Shown in pieces: positions 17,929 through 28,827 of a stretch of 62,000 nt of DNA. The notes beneath the pieces were generated by a model. It did no database searches. It had not been told where the DNA came from and worked only from the letters and a program-made list of their open reading frames with translations. The position numbers were made by a program, and so were the translations under genes. The stretch comes from Adiantum capillus-veneris. Its lineage: Eukaryota > Streptophyta > Polypodiopsida > Polypodiales > Pteridaceae. The DNA is taken from the NCBI GenBank assembly GCA_014529385.2, contig CM043968.1, forward strand, positions 8,354,648-8,416,647, given 5' to 3'. Numbering within the stretch: the first letter of the stretch is position 1; the number at the start of each line of letters is the position of its first letter.

Positions 17929-19319
17929 GATTGCGTGCTTTTTTTTTTTCTTTCTTTTTCTTTAAAAAAAAGTAAATAATTAAATGGTAATGCTTAAAAA
18001 GGCTATTTGGTGATATTCACAGATGCAATATGTGGAATAAAATAAAATAAATAACAGAAATGTAATGTACTTAGCTGAAAAAGAGCGGTGGCGTCCAGTC
18101 TAGAATGACGATGCGCTAGGAAATTGCCAGAGAATAGACAGTCCGACGGCGTGTCACCGAGCTAGTTGAATTTCGTGGCACCCGATCTCTCGTATTCCCA
18201 AAATTAATGGTATTACATTTGGTAATTTCACTGTCCAATTAAATTGAATGTTATTTTCGAGTTTCCTGTATAGCTAGGCCAATGGAGCAGGTATTGTTCA
18301 TTTATTTTTATTTTTTTGATGCTCGCTTGCCGGCTTAGGACAGAGTGACCACCTTCTTATGCACTTCAACCCTTGAGTTGGCCAAACTTTGTAAGGAATG
18401 TCTTCTAAGCTTAATGTTCAATGGCACTCTTTTTTGTTTTGTTTTTTTGAAGCTTAATGGCCTCACTTTTTAAAGAGGTAAAGTTTTGAGGCTTGAAGCT
18501 TAATAGCCTCACTTTTTAACACGTAAAGTTTTGAGGCTTTCTTAATGGCCACACTTTGACTTAAAAGGTGTGAATTGCAATTGCATGGAAAAAGTTGAAG
18601 AGAGCGAGCTCTCTCAAGCTGAGAACGACAGCGCCATTAAAGAATTGCACATGGTGACTAAAGGAGGAGGTTTCGGTCCGAGTGCAAGAAGGCAAAAGTA
18701 CTCACACAGCTTGGGCGTCCATGTTGATAGCAATTTCGAGCTTTTTCGAATAGGTCGATCGAGAAATTTTTTTGTGTGTAAGCAAGGATTCCCACATAAA
18801 TTTCTCGCCTTCTTTCTTCTCTTAGTTTATGCCTTCCGATGCCGCTTCCCAATGACAAGCCGAATCGATGTGACTCAAATTTCCCTGCTTGCTTTGACTC
18901 TTGCTCTCTCTTTCCTTTAGTAAACCATAATCCGCCTTCTCGTTCCCAATTTCAACTTCTCTTTCAAAGTTGTAATTAAGCTTTTCGACTTCTTTCAATT
19001 ATGCGTCAGCTCACTGTCTTGTCCATATCTTCATGTATACGCAAGGTTAACTAGTGCTTAAATTTAACCACTGAACATACCCGTTCTTGATCGTCTTGAA
19101 GCCGAATTTGAAAATTGATTGCCGATTAGCAGTAGTCGATTGGCCGCCAATCAACAACCAAGCAAAATTTCATTTGCAAATTTGACCGATTAATCTTTGA
19201 ATTGCCACGAATCCTTGAATTTGGGATTGCAAGTCGATGAATTGCAATTTGAATTTTGTCGATTCGAGGAATCTCTTCTTGAGCTTGAAATCTGATGCCA
19301 ATTTTTCCTCGAACCTGAA
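17929..19319 (-). other. Leader region of copy A, between primer-binding site and gag
   Basis: No coding similarity seen. It includes a pyrimidine-rich run on the plus strand (17939-17963) and a GCTTAATGGCCTCACTTTT motif repeated near 18450-18560. The part next to gag (17990-18185) matches copy B (28895-29095). From about 18185 on the two leaders stop resembling each other. Confidence 0.6.
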
Positions 19320-19331
19320 GCTCTGATACCA
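19320..19331 (-). other. Primer-binding site, tRNA-iMet type, copy A
   Basis: The minus strand reads TGGTATCAGAGC, complementary to the 3' end of plant initiator-Met tRNA. It lies one base from the 5' LTR, where minus-strand cDNA synthesis would start. Confidence 0.9.
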
Positions 19332-19332
19332 C

Positions 19333-20016
19333 TGTTGGGAGAAGAGGGGGAGATCGACCGCTTAAAGTACTCAACATAAGCTTTCAAGCCATCACCATCA
19401 AACTGTCCACTTCTTCTTCCAATTTCCAAGCACACACACTCACCTAGACTATGACACACACACACACACACACAGTAAACAAAGAATTGATATAGACAAG
19501 CTTGTAAGGAGGTGTAAGAGATGTGTAAGAGATGGAGACTAAATTAGAGAGTACACAACAAAATAACCATAGCTTAAGAGAGTAGAGAAGAGAATCTGCA
19601 AGAGAAAGGCCTAAATCTAGCCCCAAACTCCACAGCACCTCTCTTGTGGAGTTGGTATTTAATATATTATTTTTGAGTTTGAGGTGCCAAAAATTGAGGC
19701 CCCTCTTTTACAACCACTTCACTTTTGTAAATGAGTGAAGCTCATTAGTTCTTGCATGACCCATAAGGGGAGTTCCCACTACAACTATTTACAGAGCCAT
19801 AGTGGCTTATTGAAATGAGATTCTAAGATACTGTGCAACTATAAAATGGCCAAGAATAATTGCCGTCGCCTCTTCATCAACTCCCCGCATTCCACTCTAC
19901 AAAATCATCATCAACTCAATTAGTAAAATAAATAGACAGCACATAATTAACCATTACACCCAGCTATCCCAATTGCAGTTAACCACTACAACAGGAGGGT
20001 GCCCAGTCTTGTAACA
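19333..20016 (-). repeat. 5' LTR of copy A (684 bp)
   Basis: Begins TGTTGGGAG and ends GTAACA on the plus strand, so it has TG...CA ends. It matches both 686-bp LTRs of copy B along its length. It contains a (CA)n run at 19454-19474. It is followed by GTCAT (20017-20021), then satellite sequence. The matching target duplication on the other side cannot be checked because the 3' LTR is gone. Confidence 0.9.
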
Positions 20017-20245
20017 GTCATCCTTGGTGGAAGTAATCTATGGTAAGGGTGATTTGAAATCCATGTACTCTTTTGTTACTAGGTTCTTCAAATTTTCTGG
20101 AAGGGGGTTATTTCGGGGGATTTCATAAGATCCCTCCTTTGGATCAAATGGAAAAAAAAAGTAAAGTTTCAAATAGCAGTCTAGGGAAAGTGGCAAGAGA
20201 CGAGGGCTGTGAGGAGTAAACGAAGTTATGCAAGGGTAAACAAAG
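20017..20245 (+). repeat. Diverged satellite fragment between elements A and C
   Basis: Matches the monomer from TCATCCTTGGTGGAAG onward. It is the long-type version, retaining the GGGGGTTATTTCGG...AAACGAAGTTATGC segment that the left array lacks. It stops at GTAAACAAAG, where element C begins. Confidence 0.88.
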
Positions 20246-20695
20246 CCAATAGGATATGTGACATGTGTCCCCTTTCCCCTTTTGTGAGAGCTTTAGATAA
20301 TTATTAAATGCAATTTAACTCTCATTGGACCCCTTTGTCTCCTAGCCAATAGGAATTAGGCAAGCCATTGGGCTGCTGAATGCTCATTGGACCCCTTGGG
20401 AGACTGTCCAATAGTCTTCTAGAGAGCTTAATCCCTATTGGTTCTTTTATTAAGTGTTTTTGAATTAAATAAACTAGGCTTACTCTATCCTAATGGGCTG
20501 AACCCTAAGGTCTTTGGAGCCCATTGTTGTACATAGCTCTTTTGCACATGCCCCCCCCCTTTGGATCCCTACTGTGGTCGGTCTGCCAGCTTAACCAATA
20601 TTCTAGCGTTTTCTCCCCTGACACTTTCCCATATCAAATGATCAGTTTAACATGAGAAAATCATTTAGAAGAATTAGATATTAGTTATTATGACA
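20246..20695 (-). repeat. Truncated 3' LTR of element C
   Basis: Aligns to the inner half of the 31839-33382 LTR. It shares TCTTCTAGAGAGCTTAAT, GGGCTGAACCCTAAGGTC and ATCAGTTTAACATGAG, and ends TATGACA. It lacks roughly the first 740 bp and an internal ~280 bp, relative to the other LTR. The internal gap is flanked by TAAT on both sides. Confidence 0.8.
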
Positions 20696-20712
20696 TTACC
20701 TCTCTCTTGAAA
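20696..20712 (-). other. Polypurine tract of element C
   Basis: The minus strand reads TCAAGAGAGAGGTAA directly before the LTR, the plus-strand primer position. Confidence 0.5.
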
Positions 20713-21079
20713 TCATAGTCGTCCTCGACTATGGGGTAGAGAAGATAAAGCATATTCATTAGTCCTTTTCCTAGCGGGTAGAGGATCCCTATGTTACCCT
20801 ACGACATCATTCCAGAATGGATGACTAGTCCATTTGGCACTTGAGAGCTTAAGCTGCTGCAAGCATGTCTGCACATTAGTCCTATCAGTCTTCCATAGTA
20901 GAGTGACAAGCTCTACTTGGTGTTCGGGAGAGGTCGTCTCTGTAAACTTGATCTAAGCATGCATACTACTTTATTTTTTGTGCACAATAAAGAAAAAGAG
21001 AGTCTTATAAGACAAAAACTTTGTTCTTTTTTTAAACATTTGTACATTTTCTTACTCTAAGGAAGCATCGTAAGCATTG

Positions 21080-22366
21080 ACAAGGTTTAGGTTATCCTTT
21101 TATTGTATGCCTTGCATCCATTTAGCATCTTCAAAAGGACAATTCTTAAAATTAATAATATATCATCGAATAGTCTTACCACCTCTTAGTACTTTGTCTT
21201 CATGTTGGAGAATGGACTTGGACTGCAACACCTCTTCTTGGTCTTCGATCTCCGGTGGGTCTTCAATAGTTGGTTCTTGAGATGGCTCTCCTTTGTAAGG
21301 CTTTAATAGGTTCACATGGAAAGCATTGTGTATAAGCCAATGGCTGGGCAACTTGAGTTGATAGGCCATCTCATTGATTGGCCTAAGAATCTGGAAGGGA
21401 CCATAGTACCTTTTTGCTAACTTAGCATAGTACTTTTAGTGTCCCATAGGATTCTTGCCCCTTGTGTGCCTTAATCGAGCTTTGGGAAATTTTAATAAGA
21501 TCCAATCATTTTCTTTAAAGGCTTGGGCTCTTCTACGCTTGTTAGTAGCAGCCTTTTGCCTTTGCTATGAGATAGAGATAGCATCCTTAATCTTTTGGAA
21601 AGATTCTTGTTGGTCTCAGCTATTCTCATCTGCAGCGAAGATCTTTCCATTTACCTTAAGTAGTAGGTCACTTTTTGATCTTCCCTCAATTACCTCAAAA
21701 TGTGCTTTTTCCGTGGATGTATGTACAATGTTATTGTGGGCATACTCCACTAAGGGTAAGTGCTTCTCCCATTGGGATCTTTGATCTACTTCCGTTAAAT
21801 AGGCTTTTAGTAGATCAAGAATTGTTAGATTAGCTATTTCACTTTGGCCATCCATTTACGGGTGACAGGCCGAAGAGAAGTTTAGCCTTGTTCCTATCCA
21901 ACACTATGGACATTGGCAAGCCATGGTACTTGAAGATTTGTGAAATGAAGAGGGTTGCCATTTGATGGGCTTTGATAGTATTTTTCACAAGTATAAAATG
22001 AGCTTGTTTACTGAACCTGTCTACTATCATTTATATTTTTGTATTTCCATGGATAGACCTAGGAAATTCAAAAATAAAATCCATGGATATGCTCTCCCAT
22101 GGTGAATTAGAGATTGGCAAAGGTTGAAGCAATCCAGGTTGCTTTCCTCTATCAAACTTCTTCTTTTGGCATACCACACATTTAAAAACATACTCTTGTA
22201 TGTTTGCTTTCATGGTAGGCCAATATAAATATGTTTCAATCCCCTTTAGGGTAGACTAAATCCCTCTATGACCCGCATAAGGAGGAGCATGAGATTCATA
22301 CATTACTTTCTCACGTAGTGAGCTAGTAACACATAGTCTATTGCCATAGAGAAGATAACCATCTTG
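21080..22366 (-). pseudogene. Integrase and chromodomain remnant of element C
   Basis: Broken pieces read, in order, CVVCQKKKFDRGKQPGLLQP (end of the zinc motif), SMDFIFEFP (first catalytic Asp), IVDRFSKQAHF, YHGLPMSIVLDRN (second Asp), DGQSEIANLTILDLLKAYL (Glu region, with S for T), then [22 protein letters not shown] from the C-terminal module, and a chromodomain-like NFKNCPFEDAKWM near 21100-21165. Frameshifts and stops occur at 21839, 22031 and elsewhere, so it cannot be translated as one protein. Confidence 0.8.
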
Positions 22367-22740
22367 TTAAGTAAATGGTTTCTCTTTCTTCCCTAGTGCA
22401 AGGGCTGAAATCACATCTCTAAAATCGGGATCAATAGCATACTCATCTATCATAGAAGATAGATCATTTTGAGTTGCTATGGAAACCGCATTCACTCTCG
22501 GCCGTTTTGAGAGTGCATCGGCTACTTGATTATGCTTGCCGGAAATGTGAGCAATATGAAATGAAATTGTGAAAGAAAATTTGCCCACCTCATTTGTCTG
22601 CAAAGAGCTTGGTCTATGTCATGAAGTACTTAAGACTTTGGTGATCCATTCGCAGAATGAAAGGAGTCCCTAATAAATAGTGCTTCCATGAGTCTAAGGC
22701 AAGTAGAGCTATGAGGAGTTCTGTTTCATATATGCCTAGA
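22367..22740 (-). pseudogene. RNase H remnant of element C, joined directly to gag
   Basis: Reads YETELLIALLALDSWKHYLL, RMDHQSLKYFMT and HIAHISGKHNQVADALSKRP, typical of the second half of RNase H and its linker to integrase. The upstream protease, RT and first RNase H motif are absent: the frame runs from gag C-terminal sequence (SNKAKEKGVYKGKNKLSLEE) straight into DLGIYETELL. The junction is at about 22735-22745. Confidence 0.8.
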
Positions 22741-23635
22741 TCTTGCTCTTCAAGAGAGAGTTTATTTTTGCCTTTGTAAACTCCCTTCTCTTTAGCTTTG
22801 TTGGAATTTCCCTTAGGAAACTTTTGGACATTGTCCTTCCCCTTAGGCTCATTGGAACCCATGTTTTCCGTGGGCTTGAAATTCCTTTTAGCCCCCTTTG
22901 GAAATTGATTCGAGAAGCCAATATGGTGCGTGGCCTTTGGGAGTTGACATACTTCACCATTTCTTCAGTTAAGCCAGCACAAAATTGTTGCTTTTGCTCT
23001 CCAAAATCCAACTTCTTAAAGACAGTGGCTTTGAGTTGTAACTCCCAAAACTTGTGTACATATTTGTGAATGGATTTGTAGGGAGAGAGCTTCAAGCTTC
23101 GCCATTCGGTGAGTACTTTGTCTTTGGCATCGGTGGCCAAAAGCTACTTCATAATGGAAGCTCTTAAAGCTTTCCATGTTCGTGGAGCTTCACCATTGGC
23201 CCGTAGGCTAGACCACCATTGTCTAGTGCACTTTTGAAGCTACATAGCTACATGGTGTAGCTTAGAGGAATCTGTGAAGCCCTCATCTCCAACCGCCGCA
23301 TCAAACTATTGGATAAAGGCCAAGACTTTGTTCGTAGCACCAAAAGTGCCATCCTAGGTAAGTAAAGAGATGCTCTTCCCTCTCTCTTCAAACTTCTTGA
23401 GCTTGGACGACCTCTTCCACGAGGCATAGGATTTCCTATGGCCTCTTCTTTTTTATGGTTCAAAGGTTGCATCATCACTTTCTTCAGAAGGTGAAGAATT
23501 TAAGGAAGATAGAGAAGAGGGTGACCTGTTTCTCGCCTTTTTCTTGCCTTGATCTTCTTTGTCTTCACCATCACTTTTATAAGAGCAAGAGGATGAAGAA
23601 GATGGAGAATAGGGTGTCCTATTTCTCACCTTTTT
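22741..23635 (-). pseudogene. Gag of element C, middle and C-terminal part
   Basis: Reads LRANGEAPRTWKALRAS, then TEWRSLKLSPYKSIHKYVHK, FWELQLKATVF, FCAGLTEEMVKYVNSQRP, matching the retrotransposon gag domain. A Ser/Arg-rich stretch lies at 23480-23630 with a short internal repeat (KARNRSPSS / KVRNRTPYS). Several frameshifts. The N-terminus lies at 30911-31422, displaced by copy B. Confidence 0.75.
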
Positions 23636-24321
23636 TGTTGGGAGAAGAAGGGGAGATCGATCGCTTAAACTATTCAACACAAGCTTCCAAGCAATCACCA
23701 TCAACCTGTCCACCTCTTCTTCCAATTTCCAAGCACACACACTCACACCTAGACTATGACACACACACACATACACACACACAAACACACAGTAAACATA
23801 AAATTGACATAGACATGCTTGTAAGAAAGTGTAAGAGATGGAGACTAGATTAGAGAGTACACAGCAAATAACCATAGCTTAAGAGAGTAGAGAAGAGAAT
23901 CTGCAAGAGAAAGGCCTAAATGTAGTCCCAAACTCCACGGCACCTCTCTTGTGGAGTTGGTCTTTAATATATTATTTTTGAGTTTAAGGTGCCAAAATTT
24001 GAGGCCTCTCTTTTTACAACCACTTCACTTTTGTAAATGAGTGAAGCTCATTAGTTCTTGCATGACCTATAAGGGGAGTTCCCACTACAACTATTTACAG
24101 AGCCATAGTGGCTTATTGCAATAATGTTCTAAGATACTGTACAAATATAAAATGGCCAAGAGTAATTGCCGTCGCTTCTTCATCAACTCCCGGCATTCCA
24201 CTCTACAAAATCATCATCAACTCAATTAGTAAAATAAATAGATAGCACATAATTAACCATTACGCCAGCTATCCCAATTGCAGCTAACCCCTACAATAGG
24301 AGGGTGCCCAGTCTCATAACA
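23636..24321 (-). repeat. 3' LTR of copy B (686 bp)
   Basis: Starts TGTTGGGAGAAG and ends CTCATAACA on the plus strand. It contains a CA-rich run at 23758-23791. Preceded by the TTTTT target duplication. Confidence 0.95.
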
Positions 24322-24333
24322 TCCCTCCCACCA
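24322..24333 (-). other. Polypurine tract of copy B
   Basis: The minus strand reads GGTGGGAGGGA immediately before the 3' LTR. Confidence 0.7.
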
Positions 24334-24339
24334 GGGATA

Positions 24340-25944
24340 GCAATTGTCCTTAGTTGCTCAATAGAGAAATCAACTCGACCGTGATTGATGGAAAGTGTGG
24401 AGAAGGTCGGGAAAGTTGCAAAAAAACTTTTCAGGCACCCATTTGGCATCCTCTCTAGGGTGGCCCTAAAAGCTAACAGTTATAAACCTTTCCAGTGCAT
24501 GTAGTGGTGGTCTCATGGTTAACTATTTTATCAGGGATGAGTTGCTCTTCTTGGTCTACAAGTGAAGGTGGGTCTTCATAAATGTGGTGTGTAGGTAGGG
24601 GTCCTTGGAATGGGCGTAAAAGACTAATGTGAAAGGCATTGTGAATGTGTCAATGTGCAGGTAGATCTAAACGAATAGAAACATCATTAATGACAGCGAA
24701 AATTTTGAAAGGTTCATAAAAACGAAGAGCAAGCTTAACAAAGACATTAGTATCAACACTTTTGATCCTTCGTTTTTCGATGCGAAGTAAAACATGATCA
24801 CCTTCTTTGAATTGGTGTGCCTTGCGGTGCTTGTTAGCATGCTTGGTGTAAAGTTCTTGTGAGTGTTTAATGGCCGAATGCACACTTGCATGTGACTATC
24901 ATGAAAGTCAGTAGTGAAATCATTAGCGGCAGGCATGACGTTAGAAAGGCGTGAAGCAGGAGCAGGAAGTGAGTGACCATATACAATTTTAAATGGAGAC
25001 TTACCTGTGGCAGTGTGAGTGGTGTTGTTGTATGCAAATTTCAAAATATGTAGGTAATCATCCCATTTCTTAGGTTGAGAAGAAACATAAGCCTTTAACA
25101 AGTCAATAATAGTACGGTTGGTGACTTCGGTTTGACCATTACATTCAGGATGAAATGCAGAAGTGAAGTCGTGTAGTGCCAAGATTTTCAAACACAATAG
25201 TCCAAAAAGCACTACAAAATTTTGAATCTCGATAAAGAATAATCACTTTAGGCAAACCATGATGTGGGAAAACAGTCTTAAGAAACAAAAGTGCAGCTTG
25301 ATGTGCTGTGAGTATTTTTTTATACGAAAAAAATATGCTTGTTTAGAGAAACGATCAATAATAGTCCATATCATATCATGTTTGTGCATTGTGAGTGAGA
25401 AACTAGTAACAAAATCCATTGAAATATGTTCCCAAGGTCTTTCAGGAATGGGAAGAGGATGTAAAAGTCCCAATTTCTTACCTGTAGCTGCTTTGATGTT
25501 TTGACAAATCAAACAAGTTGAAACATACTGTTTAACATCCATTCTCATAGTAGGCCAATAGAAATCACGACATAAATTTTAAAAAGTTGCTGCAAATCCT
25601 CTATGTCCAGCATAAGGTGGTTTGTGCAATTCTTCAATAATTAATGTACGGAAAGGTTTAGTCACACACAATTTTTGTTTGAAATAAAGGAAGTTTTCTT
25701 GAATAGTGTATTCGAGAAATGTGTGTACAGAATTATCAAGCATGTGTAACCATGTCGTTTTGAAGTCATCATCATGTGCATAAGTGTCAGACATAGTGTC
25801 AAATGAAGTTCCCGTAATGGTTGATAGATGATTAAGTGAGGGTCTTCTAATCAAAGCATCAGCTACAATGTTTTCTTTACCAGGTTGGTATTGAATATTG
25901 GGCTGAAAACTTTGAATAAAAGCGGCCCACTTAATATGTCTCAT
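24340..25944 (-). pseudogene. Integrase and chromodomain remnant of copy B
   Basis: Same domain order as the open copy A version, broken into at least four frames. Visible pieces are VADALIRRPSLNHLST, PPYAGHRGFAATF, VSTCLICQNIKAATG, SMDFVTSFSLTMHKH, FHPECNGQTEVTNRTI, GDHVLLRIEKRRIKS and FVKLALRFYEPFKIF. GPF of the C-terminal module has become EPF. The second catalytic Asp region is damaged near 25230 (TCTCGATAAAGAATAATC on the plus strand against TCTCGATCAGAAATAATC in copy A). Confidence 0.88.
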
Positions 25945-26467
25945 CTATTAAGGGCTGAGAAAGTAAATATTTGATACTTTGCTCATCAGTTTTAATGATC
26001 AAGTCAATACCCATTACATAGTGTTTCCAAATTTTCAATGCATGTGCCACAGCAGTCAACTCTTTATCATAAGTACTGAACTTTGTTTCTGACGGTTTGA
26101 ATTTACGACTTTCAAAAGCAATTGGATGGTTATCTTGCATAAGGACTGCACCATACCTTTTCCACTAGCATCAGTGACTACCACAAAGAATGGTCTTTTA
26201 AAATCAGGCAATTGCAATACAGGTGCATTAGTCAAAGCATGTTTAAGTGTATTAAATGAGCTTTCTTGCAAATCAGTCCATTCATAAGGCGTATTTTTCT
26301 TCAACAAATGATTTGTAAGCAAAATTACGAACAAATTTCCTGTAATAGCTACAAAGACCAATAAAAGATCGTAGCTCATGCAAGTTTTTGGGTCTAGGCC
26401 ATGATTGAATGGCTTTTATTTTTTTTGGATCGACATGTATTCCCTTACCCGATACAATGTGTCCCAA
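25931..26467 (-). pseudogene. RNase H remnant of copy B
   Basis: Pieces in three frames: SWPRPKNLHELRSFIGLCSY (Trp where copy A has a stop), FFVVVTDASGKGM, YDKELTAVAHALKIWKHYVM and IIKTDEQSIKYLLSQ. Short deletions near 26150 and 26310 shift the frame. Confidence 0.85.
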
Positions 26468-27201
26468 ATATTCAATGTCAGATTGAAAAAAGCACTCTTT
26501 TCAAGATTCAAATACAAGTGATTTTGTGCAAGGAGATCAAATACACGTGTTAAATGTTGTTTATGCTCTTCTTCAGATTTACTGAATACCAAAATGTCGT
26601 CAAAAAATACAATCACAAAATCTTGATGGTCAATGAAAATTCTATTCATCATGCGTGTGAATGTGGCTGGTGCATTTGTCAAACCAAATGGCATGACAAG
26701 AAATTCATAGTGTCCAGTTTGTGTTTTGAAAGCAGTTTTGTAGACATCATGTTCAAATATTTTGACTTGGTGATACCCTGATTTGAGGTCAATTTTGCTA
26801 AAGATGTTTGCCTCTTTCAGTTTGTCTAATAGATCATCCACTCTAGGAATAGGAAACCTATTTTTAATGGTGATCTTGTTTAAAGCCCTGTAGTCGATAC
26901 ACATACGAAAGGTTCCATTTTTCTTCTTGACAAGAAGTACTGGAGCTCCATATGGTGAACTACTAGGTTGGATTAGGCCTCGGTCAAGTAAATCAGTGAT
27001 TTGAGTTTGTATTTCCCTGTGTGCGGTAGGATTTACACGATAAGGTGCTCTACAAGGAGGTTCACTACCCGGTATGATGTCAATTTTGTGATCTTCTGGG
27101 CGTGACAGTGGAATTCCAAGTGGCAGATCATGCATGAAACAATCTTTTAAATTGTGAGAGAAATTCATCATGGGTGGAGTTACGTGAAGTTTCCGTTTCA
27201 A
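26416..27201 (-). pseudogene. Reverse transcriptase segment, copy B (261-codon open piece)
   Basis: Open from about the protease-RT linker to the thumb region: [36 protein letters not shown] and FFDDILVFS. It is separated from protease by a 1-base shift in a T run near 27145 (copy A ATCTTTAAATT, copy B ATCTTTTAAATT). The end is lost to a frameshift near 26490. Confidence 0.88.
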
Positions 27202-27748
27202 CAGAAATTTGATTTACCAACACTAAATATGTTTTCCCATGTTTTTGAATTGCTCGTTTGGCTTGAGTGTGAGAGAGGAGTGGAAATTTTTGATGTGCCA
27301 GTGTTGCTTGAATGGAGAAATTATTATTATTATGAGTGAGAGACATTGTACGTGTTTTATAATTAATCAACGGGTCAAATTCATGACGAAGTGGCATTCC
27401 CAAAATCATATCAAGTCCATGCAATGGTGCTACCAAGAATGTACGTGCTTGAGTGAACTCACCAATGCAAACTTCAACAGTGACTTGAGTTTTACAATTA
27501 AAACGTTGATTATTAAAAAAAGTTTTGACCTTGTGAGGTGATGAGATTTCAGAGAGTGATAGTTGTTGTGCCAATCGTGTGGAAATGAAGTCATGGCTAC
27601 TACCATCATCTAACAGAATGGTGACATTTTCACCCTTAACAGTGCCTTGTACTTTAAACAAAGTGTGAGGAGATATAAGAGTACCTGAGGATGGGTTGTC
27701 ATCGTTATCATAATTAGGATCATATCCCTCATCGTAGTTAGCTTCCAC
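27128..27748 (-). pseudogene. Aspartic protease segment, copy B (206-codon open piece)
   Basis: Active-site context [13 protein letters not shown], as in copy A, then [14 protein letters not shown], the conserved hydrophobic motif near the protease C-terminus. It starts within the tail of gag and shifts frame before RT. Confidence 0.88.
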
Positions 27749-28827
27749 TTCAGTATCTTTGATGAGGTTAAGAGTAGCCCCATTGGGGCGGTTGTTATTG
27801 AAGGGTTTTGAGTTGAATTTCTATGGACTCCATTGGAATGGCCATTGGATTGACCATTGTCCTTAGCATGACCATTTGGGCACTTATCTGCATAGTGACC
27901 ATACTGAAAGCATTTAAAACACTTTACCTTTTTGTTACCATTAGAATTTGGAGGAGAACGTTGCCTGCAAGAATTTTGGTTGCCTCGTTGCTGGGCGTTG
28001 TTGTTGTTGTTGCTCATATGAGGTTGAGCAGTTGTAGCAGAATTGTCGAATCTACGTCTTTTGAAAAAAGTACGGCTTTGGTGTTTGTTTCTGTCAAAGT
28101 TAGTAGAGAAAGGAGGTCTCTTGTTGCAATTAGTGTTAGCAGGTTGATCAGTGTGAGAGGAATATCCACCTTTCTTCTTTTCTGCGTTGAGAGCCAAATT
28201 AATAACCTTTGACAGAGAATATGGTTCGAACATATCTACCTCAGCACTAATTTGTAGTGCCAAACCTGATATATACTTTCGCTTCAATTGCCTGCAACTA
28301 ACATGTTCAATGGCTTGCAATTGAATTAAACAATTCCAAAAACGATCAGTGTAACCCTGTACATCTTCATTTCTACCCTGTCGAATTAAATCCCACTGAC
28401 GTCGTGCTTTAGCTTTGTACTGTGTGGACAAAAATTGGGATAAAAACACTTTTTTAAATGCATTACAGGTGCATGGTCTTCTTCCATGTTGTTTGGTTGC
28501 ATTCCACCATAATGCAGCACTGCTAGTGAGATGATTGGATGCACACTTTACCATTGCACGTTCGAGAAAATCTTCATCATGAAAATAGTCATTTAGTTGA
28601 CTAACCCATGCTAGAACCGTGCTAGCATCTTTAGTGCCATCAAAATCTTTGAAAGTGAAGGCTTTTTTACTAATTTTGTTTTTCTTGGGTGCCGGTGCAG
28701 ATTCGGTGCATTTAGAATGCAATAATTTATCTTCAAGTTCTTGCCTTCGCATGCGTTCATATGTGAGTGATTGTTGTAGATTTTGAAGTTGTTTTGGAAT
28801 CGTGGGTGCCTGAGGAAGGTGTGCCAT
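27610..28827 (-). CDS. Gag polyprotein, copy B (405 aa)
   Basis: Structural protein of the virus-like particle. It begins MAHLPQAP at 28825-28827. The coiled-coil-like N-terminus is followed by KAFTFKDFDGTKDASTVLAW, the gag domain (ALWWNATKQHGRR, FLSQFLSTQYKAKAR, DRFWNCLIQL, YISGLALQISAEVD) and a CCHC knuckle CFKCFQYGHYADKC. It is uninterrupted through the knuckle. The last ~60 codons leave the native frame because of small indels near 27810, and the reading then runs into the protease region out of frame. It is the best-preserved gag in the window. Confidence 0.88.
   Translation of the reverse strand: MAHLPQAPTIPKQLQNLQQSLTYERMRRQELEDKLLHSKCTESAPAPKKNKISKKAFTFKDFDGTKDASTVLAWVSQLNDYFHDEDFLERAMVKCASNHLTSSAALWWNATKQHGRRPCTCNAFKKVFLSQFLSTQYKAKARRQWDLIRQGRNEDVQGYTDRFWNCLIQLQAIEHVSCRQLKRKYISGLALQISAEVDMFEPYSLSKVINLALNAEKKKGGYSSHTDQPANTNCNKRPPFSTNFDRNKHQSRTFFKRRRFDNSATTAQPHMSNNNNNAQQRGNQNSCRQRSPPNSNGNKKVKCFKCFQYGHYADKCPNGHAKDNGQSNGHSNGVHRNSTQNPSITTAPMGLLLTSSKILKWKLTTMRDMILIMITMTTHPQVLLYLLTLCLKYKALLRVKMSPFC

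Larger units (their letters stand above)
13377..20016 (-). mobile_element. Ty3/gypsy chromovirus, copy A, missing its 3' LTR
   Basis: On the minus strand the order is 5' LTR (19333-20016), primer-binding site, leader, gag, protease, RT, RNase H, integrase, chromodomain, then the end of the internal region at about 13380. Protease-RT-RNaseH-integrase order and the chromodomain define a chromovirus. The expected 3' LTR left of 13380 is absent. Only TAACA (13375-13379), equal to the LTR's last bases, remains, and satellite monomer 6 abuts it. One frameshift in gag, one stop in RT-RNase H and one frameshift before integrase make it non-autonomous. Copy B in this window is its close relative. Confidence 0.92.

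Noticed and set aside
18570-18920. A 116-codon open frame in the copy A leader as an extra gene
   Set aside because: No motif, no match in copy B, and Ser/Leu-rich low-complexity end. Kept as leader.
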